DNA of 64,000 nucleotides from Sporanaerobium hydrogeniformans (GCF_002735925.1 NZ_PEDL01000002.1:339851-403850); one strand, 5' to 3'. Shown: positions 22,353 to 32,206, counted from the first letter of the stretch. Program-made: numbers and translations. The notes: a model not told the origin generated them from the sequence alone.

Positions 22353-24134
22353 ATGGAGACTATTACTAAAGCTTATGAAGTAATTGTAGTAGGTGGGGGA
22401 TTATCTGGTGTATGTGCAGCAATAGCTAGTGCTAGAGAAGGGGCTAAAACAGCTCTTGTGCAAGACAGGCCTGTACTAGGAGGAAATGCTAGTTCAGAAA
22501 TACGTATGCATATTTGTGGAGCTAATAAGCATGGCACAAGAGATGAAGCAAGGGAAACAGGAATTCTAGAAGAGATTTTACTTGAAAATAAAAAAAGAAA
22601 TCCTCAGCACTCTTTTTCGATTTTAGATACGGTGTTATGGGAAAAAGTAAATTTTCAAGAGCGTTTAACACTTTATTTGAATACGAGAATGACAGAGGTA
22701 GTAGTAGAAGATCATACGATTAAGAGTATAAGAGCACATCAGTTAACGACAGATAAAGATTTTGAGTTTAAAGCAAAAATATTTATTGATTGTACGGGTG
22801 ATGCCACTCTAGCTTATCGAGCAGGAGCAGACTATAGGGTTGGCAGAGAAGCTAAAAGTGAGTTAGGAGAAACATTTGCACCAGAAAAGTCAGATAATAG
22901 GACTATGGGGAATACACTTATGTTTCGAGCCATTGATTATGGTAAGTCGATGCCTTTTGAAAAACCTTCTTGGGCCTATACTTTTACAGAGAAGGATTTA
23001 GTGAACAGAGGACATAGTGCAATTAATAATGAGCTAGAGCATTATGAGATTGATTCGGGTTATTGGTGGATTGAGTTAGGCGGTATGGAAGATACAATAG
23101 GTGATGCAGAAGAAATTCGAGATGAACTTTTAAAGACAGTCTATGGAGTATGGGATCATATCAAAAATGGTGGAGAGCATGGCGCCCAAAATTATGTCTT
23201 AGATTGGGTACAATTTCTACCAGGGAAACGTGAGAGTAGGAGGATAGAGGGGGACTATATTCTTAAGGAGCAAGATTTATTAGAAGGTAAAGTCTTTGAA
23301 GATGCTGTTGCTTATGGTGGTTGGCCTATGGATATGCATCCCCCAGAAGGATTTAAGTATAGGGGCCCAAGTACTAACTATATACAAGTTCCTATTTATA
23401 CGATTCCTTATCGCTCCTATTACTCGCGTAATATTCATAATCTTATGATGGCTGGGAGAAATATAAGTGCTTCTCATATGGCTTTTGGTTCTACGAGAGT
23501 CATGGGAACTTGTGCTATTGGAGGGCAAGCAGTAGGGACGGCGGCAGCATTGGCTATTCATTATGGGTGTGAGCCGAGAGGTGTTTTAGAGTATAAAACA
23601 GAGTTACAACAAAAACTATTAAAGGCAGACTGTTTTATCCCAGGTTTTAGAAATGAAGATAAAAAGGATAAAGCTTTAAATGCTAAAGTGAAGGCTTCTA
23701 GTCAAAAGCGAGGTTATGATGCAACACATGTTATAAACGGCATAGCAAGAAACGTGGAAAAAGAAATGAATGCATGGATTTCACAAGAACTTGGGGCATC
23801 AGGAGAATGGATAGAGTTAAAGTTGAAGGAACAAATGCCTATTCAGGAGGTGCGTATTACGTTTGACTCTGATTTAGGTACAGAAATCATGACTACTTTG
23901 TCTGAAACAGTACGCTCCAATCAAAGAGAGCAACTGCCAGAGACATTAGTGAAGGATTATGAAGTAGAATTATTACTAGAGGATGAGGTTATTTATAGTA
24001 AACAAGTAAAAAATAATTATCAAAGGCATGTCATTCATTCCATGGCTAACAGAAGAGCCAATCAAGTAAGAATTAAAATCTATACAACATGGGGAAATAA
24101 AGAAGCTTCTATATATGAAGTTAGAATCTATTAA
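22353..24134 (+). CDS. FAD-dependent oxidoreductase with C-terminal discoidin-like region
   Basis: 593 residues. FAD-binding motif EVIVVGGGLSGVCAAIASAREGA at about 9-31, LGGNASSEIRMHICGAN (FAD_oxidored signature), IDCTGDATLAYRAGAD near 150 and NLMMAGRNISASHMAFGSTRVMGTC near 370. From about 445 the chain changes to a beta-rich region (VKASSQKRGYDATHVINGI...NAWIS...GEWIELKL) that resembles an F5/8 type C (discoidin) sugar-binding domain. The gene is 17 bases after its paralogue, with site AGAGGAGAATGAG. It likely oxidises a sugar or glycoside in the cytoplasm; the substrate is unknown. Confidence 0.82.
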   Translation: METITKAYEVIVVGGGLSGVCAAIASAREGAKTALVQDRPVLGGNASSEIRMHICGANKHGTRDEARETGILEEILLENKKRNPQHSFSILDTVLWEKVNFQERLTLYLNTRMTEVVVEDHTIKSIRAHQLTTDKDFEFKAKIFIDCTGDATLAYRAGADYRVGREAKSELGETFAPEKSDNRTMGNTLMFRAIDYGKSMPFEKPSWAYTFTEKDLVNRGHSAINNELEHYEIDSGYWWIELGGMEDTIGDAEEIRDELLKTVYGVWDHIKNGGEHGAQNYVLDWVQFLPGKRESRRIEGDYILKEQDLLEGKVFEDAVAYGGWPMDMHPPEGFKYRGPSTNYIQVPIYTIPYRSYYSRNIHNLMMAGRNISASHMAFGSTRVMGTCAIGGQAVGTAAALAIHYGCEPRGVLEYKTELQQKLLKADCFIPGFRNEDKKDKALNAKVKASSQKRGYDATHVINGIARNVEKEMNAWISQELGASGEWIELKLKEQMPIQEVRITFDSDLGTEIMTTLSETVRSNQREQLPETLVKDYEVELLLEDEVIYSKQVKNNYQRHVIHSMANRRANQVRIKIYTTWGNKEASIYEVRIY

Positions 24135-24154
24135 GAGATGATTACTAATACCAT

Positions 24155-24197
24155 AAAAAAAGCTCAAGTTGTGATGAATACCAACTTGAGCTTTTTT
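24155..24197. terminator. Bidirectional terminator between FAD gene and adenine deaminase
   Basis: AAAAAAGCTCAAGTT pairs perfectly with AACTTGAGCTTTTTT around a 12-base loop. The A-run and T-run serve both strands. The frameshifted adenine deaminase reads through it. Confidence 0.9.
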
Positions 24198-26002
24198 CTA
24201 GGCTTCTTCGTGTGCAAATAAAGAAATAAACTTAAAGTTGACGGTATCAATAAGTCCACGATTAGTAAGACGTAGCTCGGCAGTACGGCTAAAGAAATAA
24301 GTGCCATTGTCATAAAAGGAGAGACCTTGTGACAACCTAGAGACTGCCAAGCTTTATCAATTTGATCAACACGTGCAGCTACTTCTTGAGCAGGGTCTTC
24401 AGACATGAGACCTGCGATAGGAAGAGGATTAAGAGCTAAGACCTTTCCATCTTTTACAACAACCATACCTCCACCTACTTCAGCTAAGGTATTAGCAGCT
24501 AATGCCATATCCTTATCATTGGTTCCTAGAACAAGAAGGTTATGTGCATCATGAGCTACTGTTGAGGCAATAGCACCTGCTTGAAGACCAAAGCCAGTCA
24601 CAAATCCGGTGCCCATACCATTGGTTCCTAAATGACGTTCAATAACAGCTACCTTTAAAAGGTCACGGTTTAAGTCTACTTGGAGAAGACCATTTGCGAT
24701 AGCCACTTCATGAATTTGAGCAAGAATGCCTACCTTGGCCTCAATAATTCCCATGACATGAACAGGAATGGAGGCTTTGCTATAACCTTCTGGAGCTGCG
24801 ATATGGAAGTCTTGTGGAACAAGTGGTCTTGCCATGTGCATACTTTGTTTAGCAAACTCTGGGTAATCTGTTTTAGCAATAGGGTGAAGAAGCTTACCAC
24901 CTTCTGCGACTAATTCACCGTTAAAAATAACTTTTTCAACTTTCACTTTAGTTAAATCACTGATTAAGGCAATATCTGCCCATTTACCAGGAGTGATACT
25001 TCCAAGATCACGACTTAAATGGAAGCATTCTGCAACATTGATGGTTGCCATTTGAATAGCTGTAATAGGACGTACACCTTCTTCAATAGCCCGATGAATG
25101 ATATGATCCATATGACCTTTGGTAAGCAAGGTATGAGGATGAGCATCATCACTTACTAAAGTAGCAAAACGTGTATCTATGTTTTCTTCGGTAATAGCAC
25201 GAATAACTTCTTTTACATCATGCCAAGCAGAACCTTCACGCATTTGGACATACATCCCTAAGCGCATTTTAGCGAGAGCATCTTCTTTACGAACAGTCTC
25301 ATGGCAACATCTTGCACCTGCTGCAATATAAGCATTAAGACCAGGACCATTTTCTGGTATAGAGTAATGCCCAGTAATCGTTTTATTAGCCTTAAGTGTT
25401 GCCTTAAGTGTACGATGGACATTTTCATCAGCACACAGTACACCAGGAAAGTTCATCATTTCACCTAAGCCAATAATGGTATCCTTTTCCATGGCATCTT
25501 CAATGGCTTTGGCATCTAGAGTGGCACCTGTATCTTCAAAGCCACTAGTGGCTGGGACACAGCTTGGCATCGTTGTATAGACACTAAGTGGTACATCCAT
25601 GCCATCTTGAATCATGAGTTCCACACCTTTCATCCCTAAGACATTGGCAATTTCATGAGGATCCATAAAGATAGAAGTGGTGCCGTGAGGAATAACGGAA
25701 GCAGCATATTCTTTAACCGTCAGCATGCTGCTTTCTACGTGTAAATGGCCATCCATAAAACCAGGAGAAATATAAAGTCCTGTGGCATCAATCACTTGTG
25801 TATCAGGACCAATGGTGTGACTTGCATCACCTACAAGGGCAATACGCCCATGAGTAATAGCTACATCAGTATGAGGAATCATTTCTGCGGTTGCTACGTT
25901 AAGTAAGGTACCGTTTTGGATGACGAGGTCGGCTTTAAGTTCTCCTCTAGCGGTCAATACAAGTTTTTCTGTTACATCTGCTAATGAGTAGCGTTTCTGC
26001 AT
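24164..26002 (-). CDS. adeC: Adenine deaminase, C-terminus frameshifted
   Basis: Converts adenine to hypoxanthine and ammonia in purine salvage. Amidohydrolase motifs are clear: PGFMDGHLHVESSML (metal-binding His), MDPHEIANVLG, TGHYSIPENGPGLNAY, SDDAHPHTLLTKGHMDH, and the C-terminal domain AHDAHNLLVLG. The frame ends in a hydrophobic tail that reads through the terminator. In the +1 frame, AELRLTNRG...DTVNFKFISLFAHEEA continues to a TAG at 24200-24198, just outside the terminator stem, as expected for the true end. One missing base near 24278-24283 (the Pro codon of LAVLPE) explains it. The start at 26002 has AGGAGG eight bases upstream. Activity with the altered tail is uncertain. Confidence 0.88.
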   Translation of the reverse strand: MQKRYSLADVTEKLVLTARGELKADLVIQNGTLLNVATAEMIPHTDVAITHGRIALVGDASHTIGPDTQVIDATGLYISPGFMDGHLHVESSMLTVKEYAASVIPHGTTSIFMDPHEIANVLGMKGVELMIQDGMDVPLSVYTTMPSCVPATSGFEDTGATLDAKAIEDAMEKDTIIGLGEMMNFPGVLCADENVHRTLKATLKANKTITGHYSIPENGPGLNAYIAAGARCCHETVRKEDALAKMRLGMYVQMREGSAWHDVKEVIRAITEENIDTRFATLVSDDAHPHTLLTKGHMDHIIHRAIEEGVRPITAIQMATINVAECFHLSRDLGSITPGKWADIALISDLTKVKVEKVIFNGELVAEGGKLLHPIAKTDYPEFAKQSMHMARPLVPQDFHIAAPEGYSKASIPVHVMGIIEAKVGILAQIHEVAIANGLLQVDLNRDLLKVAVIERHLGTNGMGTGFVTGFGLQAGAIASTVAHDAHNLLVLGTNDKDMALAANTLAEVGGGMVVVKDGKVLALNPLPIAGLMSEDPAQEVAARVDQIDKAWQSLGCHKVSPFMTMALISLAVLPSYVLLIVDLLIPSTLSLFLYLHTKKPRKKLKLVFITT

Positions 26003-26107
26003 AATGGGCCTCCTAAAAAGTTGTTTCAACTATCATACCATTTCTATCTATTAAATACAATGGAAGAATATTTCATAAAAATAGAAAATAAATAAGTAAA
26101 TTTCAAG

Positions 26108-26152
26108 GTAAAATGCAACAAAAAAGTGTCTTCACACGAAAGACACTTTTGA
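26108..26152 (-). terminator. Terminator after pepF
   Basis: AAAAGTGTCTT pairs with AAGACACTTTT around CACACGA. It lies directly past the pepF stop, and its T-run works in the minus direction. Confidence 0.85.
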
Positions 26153-26156
26153 AAAA

Positions 26157-27950
26157 TTACATTTTCATTTGAATAATAAGTTCTTTGAATTTTTCTAGGG
26201 CTTGCTCTATAGGGAAGGGTGTACTCATATCAACACCTGCATCCTTTAATAGGTCAATAGGGTCTTTTGAAGAACCACCTTTTAAGAAATGGAGATACGC
26301 TTTAACAGCAGGTTCGCCTTCCTCTAAAATACGAGTAGACAAAGCGATAGCTGCCGAGTAGCCTGTGGCATATTGGTAAACATAGAAAGGGGTATAGAAG
26401 TGAGGAATACGTGACCATTCATTCTCAATGAGTTGATCCACCGTAACAGCTTCCCCATGGTATTTTCTTACTAAGTGAAGGTAATGTGAGCAGAGAAGCT
26501 CACTAGTTAGTGTTTTTCCTTCTTGGTTCATGCTGTGCATATCTTTTTCAAATTCAGCAAACATGGTTTGACGGTATAAAGTCGATTTAAATTGTTCCAT
26601 AAAGTAATTAAGTAGGTATTTCTTATAGTTGGGGTCAGTTACTGTTTTTAAAAGATATTGCATCAGCAAGGCTTCATTGACAGTAGAGGCCACCTCTGCC
26701 ACAAAGATGCAGTAATCTCCATAAATAAAAGGCTGCTCTTTGTGAGAATAGTAGCTATGGAGGGCATGCCCCATTTCATGTGCTAAAGTGAATAGATTAG
26801 AGAGGTTATCTACATAATTCATCAGCACATAGGGGTGAGGAATACCATGACAGCCCCAAGAATAGGCACCACTTCGTTTACCTTGATTTTCATATTTATC
26901 TACCCAGCGTTCATTAAAACCACGTTTTACAATAGAAACATATTCTTCACCTAATGGTGCAAGCGCTTTAAGAATCATATCACATGCTTCATCATAGGAG
27001 ATTTTAAGTTCAAAATCTTTGACCATTGGCGTGAAAAGGTCATACATGTGTAACTCCTTGACACCTAATAAATCTTTGCGTAAAGTCATATAATCATGAA
27101 GAATAGTTAAATTTTCATTAACTGTTGTAAGGAGGTTATTATAAACGCTAGTTGGAATATTATTAGCTGAGAGAGCATAGTGAAGAGGTGATTCAAAGCC
27201 TCTTACGGAGGCAAAAAGTCCATATTGTTTGATGTTAGCTGAGAAGGTAGTTGCAAGCATATTTTTGTAACTCGCATACGTCTTATAAAGAGCTGAAAAA
27301 GCTTCTTCACGTACTTTTCGGTCTTTACTTTCTAAATAGTGAATATAAGTCCCGTGAGTAAGACGTACCTCTTCCCCCTTTTCATTAGAAATAAGAGGAA
27401 AACTTAAATCGACATTATTAAACATGGCAAAAATGTTAGAAGGTGCATCAGCCACTTCAGAGACTTTGGCGAGAAGGCTTTCCATTTTACTATCCAGAAT
27501 ATGTGCCTTTTGCCTTAGAATTTCTTGTAAGTAACGAGTATAGAGCCCTAAAGCAGGTGTTTCTTTAAGAAAGACATCTAACTTTTCAATTGTAAGCTGA
27601 CTCAGTTCGGGTGAGGCAAAAGCTAGAGCTTCAGCAGCTTGGATAGAAAGGAGTTCTGTTTGATTAGCAAAGTCTTGATAAGTTGTATTTTGGCCATCTT
27701 GATGCAGGCGCATATGACTATAGACATAAAGTTTATTAATCTTTTCAGATAAAGCATCTTGTGCTCTAAGAAACGCTAATAAGATATCACTACGATTTAA
27801 GAGCTTTCCTTCATAAGCTGAGAAAGGCCCAATAGCTTCTTTTGCTTTCTGAAGTGTTTCAAGGAAGAGAGTATCCGTTGCAAAGATATCTTCTAATTTC
27901 CATGTATCCATTTCGTTTATTTCATTTCTTTGAGGTAAGTTTTTAGACAA
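26157..27950 (-). CDS. pepF: Oligoendopeptidase F (M3 family)
   Basis: 597 residues, the usual PepF length. Zinc metallopeptidase motif HEMGH (His391, Glu392, His395) in LFTLAHEMGHALHSYYSHKE, with the downstream Glu ligand in AEVASTVNEALL. It cleaves short peptides in the cytoplasm. The start appears to be TTG at 27950 behind AAAGGAG; a nearby ATG (27955) is out of frame. The N-terminal oligo_pepF helical domain is intact. It is transcribed divergently from the M55 peptidase gene, another peptide-degrading enzyme. Confidence 0.93.
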   Translation of the reverse strand: MSKNLPQRNEINEMDTWKLEDIFATDTLFLETLQKAKEAIGPFSAYEGKLLNRSDILLAFLRAQDALSEKINKLYVYSHMRLHQDGQNTTYQDFANQTELLSIQAAEALAFASPELSQLTIEKLDVFLKETPALGLYTRYLQEILRQKAHILDSKMESLLAKVSEVADAPSNIFAMFNNVDLSFPLISNEKGEEVRLTHGTYIHYLESKDRKVREEAFSALYKTYASYKNMLATTFSANIKQYGLFASVRGFESPLHYALSANNIPTSVYNNLLTTVNENLTILHDYMTLRKDLLGVKELHMYDLFTPMVKDFELKISYDEACDMILKALAPLGEEYVSIVKRGFNERWVDKYENQGKRSGAYSWGCHGIPHPYVLMNYVDNLSNLFTLAHEMGHALHSYYSHKEQPFIYGDYCIFVAEVASTVNEALLMQYLLKTVTDPNYKKYLLNYFMEQFKSTLYRQTMFAEFEKDMHSMNQEGKTLTSELLCSHYLHLVRKYHGEAVTVDQLIENEWSRIPHFYTPFYVYQYATGYSAAIALSTRILEEGEPAVKAYLHFLKGGSSKDPIDLLKDAGVDMSTPFPIEQALEKFKELIIQMKM

Positions 27951-28037
27951 TACATATCACTCCTTTAGTAAACAATTAGTTATAGTATACTCTATTTTGG
28001 GAAGAAAAATCGGTAGTGAGTAAAAAAACTTTCTTTT

Positions 28038-28066
28038 TTGATATTTTAAATAAATTTTGTTATACT
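28038..28066 (+). promoter_or_regulatory. Promoter of the M55 peptidase gene
   Basis: TTGATA (28038-28043) and TATACT (28061-28066) are separated by 17 bases, 40 bases before the start codon. Confidence 0.65.
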
Positions 28067-28105
28067 AAAAGATAAGAAAAAGTAAAGAGGTGGAGGGGAA
28101 AGGCC

Positions 28106-28900
28106 ATGCGACTTTATATCAGTGCAGATTTAGAAGGAATTACAGGTGTTTCTAAATGGGAAGAAACGCACAAAGGAAACGGGGAGTATGAAAAAGCAAG
28201 ATTACAAATGACAAGAGAAGTAGCAGCAGCCTGTCTAGGCGCCTTGGAAGCAGGAGCAGACTTTATTATGGTGAAAGATGCGCATGAAGATGGTAAAAAC
28301 CTGATTCATAACATGCTACCGAAAGAAGTAAAGCTTCTTTCGGGTTGGAGCAATCATCCTTACAATATGGTAGAAGGGTTAGATGCTAGCTTTGATGGTG
28401 TTTTGATGATAGGTTATCATAGTGGTGGACATTCAAATGGCTCACCTTTAGCACATACCTTATCTATTGATAGTATTCGCTCCTTAACATTAAATGGAAA
28501 GAAAGCTGACGAGTTTTTACTTTATGCAGAGGCAGCTCACTTTATTGGTGTGCCTGTTATAGGTGTAAGTGGAGATGGGGAACTTATTAGACGTGTAAAG
28601 GGGTTTGATTCTCAGATTAAGACAGTAGCAGTTCAGGAAGGGTTTGGTGGAGCCATTGTGAGTATTCATCCTGAACTTGCCATTGGTCGGATTCAAAAGA
28701 TGGCGAAGAAGGCTGTGGAAAATGCCACACACTTTACAATGTCTAAGAAAGAGCACTATGAGTTAAAGATAGAGTTTAAAGCACATCAAGATGCCTATAA
28801 ATATTCTTTTTATCCAGGGGTGGAACAAATAGGGGAATATGCCATTCGATTAGCTACTAGTAATTATGGAGAGATTTTAGCACTTTTATTGTTTATTTAA
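28106..28900 (+). CDS. M55 family D-aminopeptidase (DppA-like)
   Basis: 264 residues. Opens with MRLYISADLEGITGV, whose Asp8 and Glu10 are metal ligands in DppA, followed by VKDAHEDGKNL and IGYHSGGHSNGSPLAHT, all family hallmarks. DppA-type enzymes remove D-amino acids from peptides and may help recycle wall peptides. No signal peptide. Ribosome binding site GGTGGAGGGGAAAGGCC. A terminator follows, so it is monocistronic. Family call is strong; the physiological substrate is open. Confidence 0.9.
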   Translation: MRLYISADLEGITGVSKWEETHKGNGEYEKARLQMTREVAAACLGALEAGADFIMVKDAHEDGKNLIHNMLPKEVKLLSGWSNHPYNMVEGLDASFDGVLMIGYHSGGHSNGSPLAHTLSIDSIRSLTLNGKKADEFLLYAEAAHFIGVPVIGVSGDGELIRRVKGFDSQIKTVAVQEGFGGAIVSIHPELAIGRIQKMAKKAVENATHFTMSKKEHYELKIEFKAHQDAYKYSFYPGVEQIGEYAIRLATSNYGEILALLLFI

Positions 28901-28925
28901 TAGAAGAAATAGGGTATACTAATAA

Positions 28926-28970
28926 AAAGCAGACAGGGTCAAAGAACTAGCCAGTTGTCTGCTTTTTGTG
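28926..28970 (+). terminator. Terminator after the M55 peptidase gene
   Basis: AAAGCAGACAG pairs with TTGTCTGCTTT (one weak pair), then TTG. The stem is about 10 bp with a 12-16 base loop. Confidence 0.75.
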
Positions 28971-29001
28971 ACGCTTATAGCCAAACAAAAGGAGTGACGT
29001 G

Positions 29002-29616
29002 ATGCAGACACTTTTATTCGTCAGACATGGTGAAACACTTGCTAATAAAGAGAAGCGGTGGTTAGGGCAATATGAGAGTCCTTTAAGTGAAGAAGGAAAA
29101 AGGCAAGCTAGGCAACTGGAGAAGGTGTTAGAAAGCTATTCTATAGAGGCAATTTATACGAGTACTTCTTTACGTACGTTAGAAACGATAGAAGGTTTTG
29201 CTAAGAAAAAAGGTCTTGTTATTAAACAAGAGAAGGCTTTTTGTGAAATAGATTTTGGGGAATTTGAGGGGAGAAGCTTTGCGGAGCTTCAAAATAAAAG
29301 TCCAGAAGAAGTGCAAAAGATGCTTAAGGAGGGAGATTACTATACTTATCCAGGGGGAGAGAGCTTAGTAGCTTCTTATGAAAGAAATATTAAAGGACTT
29401 AAAGCGCTTATGGCACTTCCACAAAAAACAGTATTACTTTGTGCCCATGCAGGGACACTGCGTAATTGTATTAGTTACTTAGTAGGAGGTAGTCACAAGC
29501 TGCATTGGCATTTTAAAATTGATCCAGCGTCTTTAACATGTTTTACTTTAGAAGGAGACTTTGCTGTGTGTGAAGTACTCAATCATACGTATCACTATAA
29601 AAATCATGTTTTATAA
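29002..29616 (+). CDS. Histidine phosphatase (phosphoglycerate-mutase-like)
   Basis: 204 residues. LLFVRHGETLANKE contains the phospho-acceptor RHGE motif, IYTSTSLRTLET the second Arg region, and LLCAHAGTLRNCI the second catalytic His. In clostridia this small subfamily often matches CobC-like alpha-ribazole phosphatases or general sugar phosphatases; there are no cobalamin genes nearby, so the substrate is not assigned. ATG 29002 is preferred over GTG 28999 because AAAAGGAG is well spaced. It precedes the heme genes by 24 bases and may be in the same transcript. Confidence 0.88.
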   Translation: MQTLLFVRHGETLANKEKRWLGQYESPLSEEGKRQARQLEKVLESYSIEAIYTSTSLRTLETIEGFAKKKGLVIKQEKAFCEIDFGEFEGRSFAELQNKSPEEVQKMLKEGDYYTYPGGESLVASYERNIKGLKALMALPQKTVLLCAHAGTLRNCISYLVGGSHKLHWHFKIDPASLTCFTLEGDFAVCEVLNHTYHYKNHVL

Positions 29617-29640
29617 AAAAAGAGAAGAAGGTGACAGGAA

Positions 29641-30546
29641 ATGGAGATTATTGTAGGCACGCGAGGGAGTCAACTGGCTCTTAGTCAAACAGGAGATATT
29701 ATTAAGATACTTGAAGGGTATCATCCCCATGTAAAGTTTACTCTTAAAATTATTAAAACCAAAGGTGACAGCATTCAGCATATAGCACTTGACCAAATTG
29801 GTGAAAAGGCATTATTTGTAAAGGAAATAGAAGAGGAGCTCTTAAATGGGACTATTGATTTTGCTGTACATAGCATGAAAGACATGCCTTCTGATGTGCC
29901 AGAAGGACTTTGCTTTGGGCCTGTTCCTAAAAGAGAAGATGTGAGAGATGTACTCATTTTAAAGGAAGGGTATAAGACTTTAGAGGAGCTACCTTTAGGA
30001 GCACGCATTGGGACAGGAAGTAAAAGAAGGAGCTATCAGCTTTTGAAACTGCGTCCAGATTTAGAAATCGTCCCTATTCGTGGCAATATTGATACACGTA
30101 TTAAAAAAATAAAATTGGAGAATTTAGAAGGTATAGTTTTGGCTGCAGCAGGTTTGCATCGCTTAAAGCTTAAAGAGCAAATTAGCGTTTATTTACCTGT
30201 TACAAAGATGGTACCTGCGCCAGGACAAGGGGCTTTAGCTCTTGAAATGCGACAAGAGGATAAGCGTGTTCAAGACATCCTTGCGCCTTTGTATGATGAA
30301 GAAAGTTGTTTAACAGTGGCAGCTGAGCGCGGTTTTATGGATGGTCTAAACGGGAGCTGTCATTTGCCAATGGGAGCTTATGCGGAGCTTTCAGAAGGAA
30401 GACTTATACTAACAGGTCTTTATGGAGATGAAGGCGGGAAATGTCTCGTCCTCCAAAAACTAGAGGGTCCACAAGAAGAGGCAAGAGAAATAGGACTTCG
30501 TTTAGCTAAGGAGCTTTTGAAGACTTATGAGGAACATATTAAATAA
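29641..30546 (+). CDS. hemC: Hydroxymethylbilane synthase (porphobilinogen deaminase)
   Basis: 301 residues. Joins four porphobilinogen molecules into hydroxymethylbilane. It opens with IIVGTRGSQLALSQT and has DFAVHSMKDMPS, IGTGSKRRSYQLL, IRGNIDTRIKK and the dipyrromethane-cofactor loop GLNGSCHLPMGAY with the attachment Cys. Full length. Followed by hemB (22-base gap) and the precorrin-2 dehydrogenase gene. Uroporphyrinogen-III synthase is missing from this cluster. Confidence 0.96.
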   Translation: MEIIVGTRGSQLALSQTGDIIKILEGYHPHVKFTLKIIKTKGDSIQHIALDQIGEKALFVKEIEEELLNGTIDFAVHSMKDMPSDVPEGLCFGPVPKREDVRDVLILKEGYKTLEELPLGARIGTGSKRRSYQLLKLRPDLEIVPIRGNIDTRIKKIKLENLEGIVLAAAGLHRLKLKEQISVYLPVTKMVPAPGQGALALEMRQEDKRVQDILAPLYDEESCLTVAAERGFMDGLNGSCHLPMGAYAELSEGRLILTGLYGDEGGKCLVLQKLEGPQEEAREIGLRLAKELLKTYEEHIK

Positions 30547-30568
30547 AAAATAGACTGGAGGGAGACAA

Positions 30569-31534
30569 ATGGATAAGAGACCTAGAAGACTTAGGTACAA
30601 TCCGCAAATTCGTACATTAGTAAGAGAAACTTCCTTGGAAGTATCGGATCTTATTTATCCCCTTTTTATTAAAGAGGGGAAAGGGCAAAAAGAAGAAATT
30701 CATTCACTAAAAGGCATTTATCGCTGGACGCTAGAGAGTCTAGAAGAAGAAATCAATGAAATTGTAGCTTTAGGTATAGAATATGTTCTTCTTTTTGGCA
30801 TTCCTTATCACAAAGATAATAAGGGAAGTGAAGCTTATAATAAAGAGGGTATTGTGCAACAGGCGATCCGTAAGATTAAAAGTTTAGCACCTCATCTATA
30901 TGTTATTACAGATGTTTGCATGTGTGAATATACCTCTCATGGGCACTGTGGAATTTTAGATGAAAAAGGTTATGTGCATAACGAAAAGTCTCTTTATTAC
31001 TTAGGACAAATTGCAGTAAGTCATGCAGAAGCAGGTGCCGATATGATTGCCCCTTCTGATATGATGGATGGGCGAGTAGGGTATATGCGTCATGAGCTGG
31101 ATGAGCATGGTTTTAATCATATACCCATTATGAGCTATAGTGCCAAATATGCTTCTAGCTTTTATGGCCCATTTAGGGAAGCTGCTGGTTCTGTACCTGC
31201 TTTTGGCGATAGAAAAACGTATCAGATGGATATGGCAAATACCAATGAAGCTCTTCGTGAGGTGGCACTTGATATAGAAGAAGGCGCAGATATTGTTATG
31301 GTTAAACCTGCTCTTTCTTATTTGGATATCATTCGCCGTATTAAAGATACCTATAATATGCCGCTAGCTGCCTACCAAGTAAGTGGAGAGTATGCTATGC
31401 TCAAAATGGCAGTAGCAAATGGTCTCTTAAATGAAGAGGCTATTTATGAAGCCACATTGTCCATTAAACGTGCAGGGGCCGATATGATCATTACCTACTT
31501 TGCCAAAGATTTAGCTCGTAAACTAAAGGGGTGA
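30569..31534 (+). CDS. hemB: Delta-aminolevulinic acid dehydratase (porphobilinogen synthase)
   Basis: 321 residues. Condenses two aminolevulinate molecules to porphobilinogen. The zinc Cys triad [14 protein letters not shown] and the Schiff-base lysines in MSYSAKYAS and [10 protein letters not shown] are visible, with [10 protein letters not shown] between. Full length and zinc-dependent type. Site ACTGGAGGGAGAC. The stop codon overlaps the GTG start of the next gene, so the two are coupled. Confidence 0.97.
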   Translation: MDKRPRRLRYNPQIRTLVRETSLEVSDLIYPLFIKEGKGQKEEIHSLKGIYRWTLESLEEEINEIVALGIEYVLLFGIPYHKDNKGSEAYNKEGIVQQAIRKIKSLAPHLYVITDVCMCEYTSHGHCGILDEKGYVHNEKSLYYLGQIAVSHAEAGADMIAPSDMMDGRVGYMRHELDEHGFNHIPIMSYSAKYASSFYGPFREAAGSVPAFGDRKTYQMDMANTNEALREVALDIEEGADIVMVKPALSYLDIIRRIKDTYNMPLAAYQVSGEYAMLKMAVANGLLNEEAIYEATLSIKRAGADMIITYFAKDLARKLKG

Positions 31535-32145
31535 GTAAAGTGTATTATCCTATGATGCTTAAACTGCAAGGAAAAAAGGTCATTGTTTTTGGTGGAGGTA
31601 AAGTTGCTTACGGTAAAGCGAAAGGTCTTTTAGAAGCAGGTGCCTGTGTGCAAGTGATTAGCCCACAATTTGATAAAGTCTTTGAAGGGCTCCATAAGCA
31701 AATGACATTAATAGAAGGTTATTACGAGGAAGTCCTGCTACAAGGGTGCTTCCTTGTAGTGGCAGCTACAAATCATCCAAACATCAATGAACAAATTGGG
31801 AAAGCATGTGAGGAAAAGGGGATTTTATGTAATGTAGTATCAAGCCCTAGTCTTTCAAGTTTTATTGTCCCTAGTGTCGTAAGACGAGGGGAGTTTGTGC
31901 TTAGTATTTCTACAGGTGGTAACAGTCCAGCTCTTGCCAAACATATCAAAAAGGAATTAGCCAAAAGGTATGATGAAGATTATGGAGCTTATGTCACTCT
32001 TTTAGGCGAAATAAGAAAAATAGTTTTAGCTAAAAGCTGGCCTGAAGAAAAGAAGCAAACCTTTTTAAGAGAGCTTTCTAATAAATCTTTTGAGGAATGC
32101 AACGGGCTTTGGGAGTCTCTGAAGAGAAACGAGGACCTTTTTTAA
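31531..32145 (+). CDS. Precorrin-2 dehydrogenase / sirohydrochlorin ferrochelatase-like (CysG N-domain)
   Basis: 204 residues. NAD-binding [18 protein letters not shown] at about 22-40 and the dimer motif [40 protein letters not shown] mark the CysG N-domain/Met8p family, which oxidises precorrin-2 to sirohydrochlorin for siroheme. The GTG start (31531) overlaps the hemB stop and has AAAGGGG behind it. Being coupled to hemB and hemC points to siroheme or corrin supply. The ferrochelatase activity of short versions is not certain. Confidence 0.88.
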   Translation: MSKVYYPMMLKLQGKKVIVFGGGKVAYGKAKGLLEAGACVQVISPQFDKVFEGLHKQMTLIEGYYEEVLLQGCFLVVAATNHPNINEQIGKACEEKGILCNVVSSPSLSSFIVPSVVRRGEFVLSISTGGNSPALAKHIKKELAKRYDEDYGAYVTLLGEIRKIVLAKSWPEEKKQTFLRELSNKSFEECNGLWESLKRNEDLF

Positions 32146-32206
32146 GTACTTAAAATAAAGTATACTAGAACAAAAGATGTTAACAAGCAAGAGAAGGAGA
32201 AAAAAG

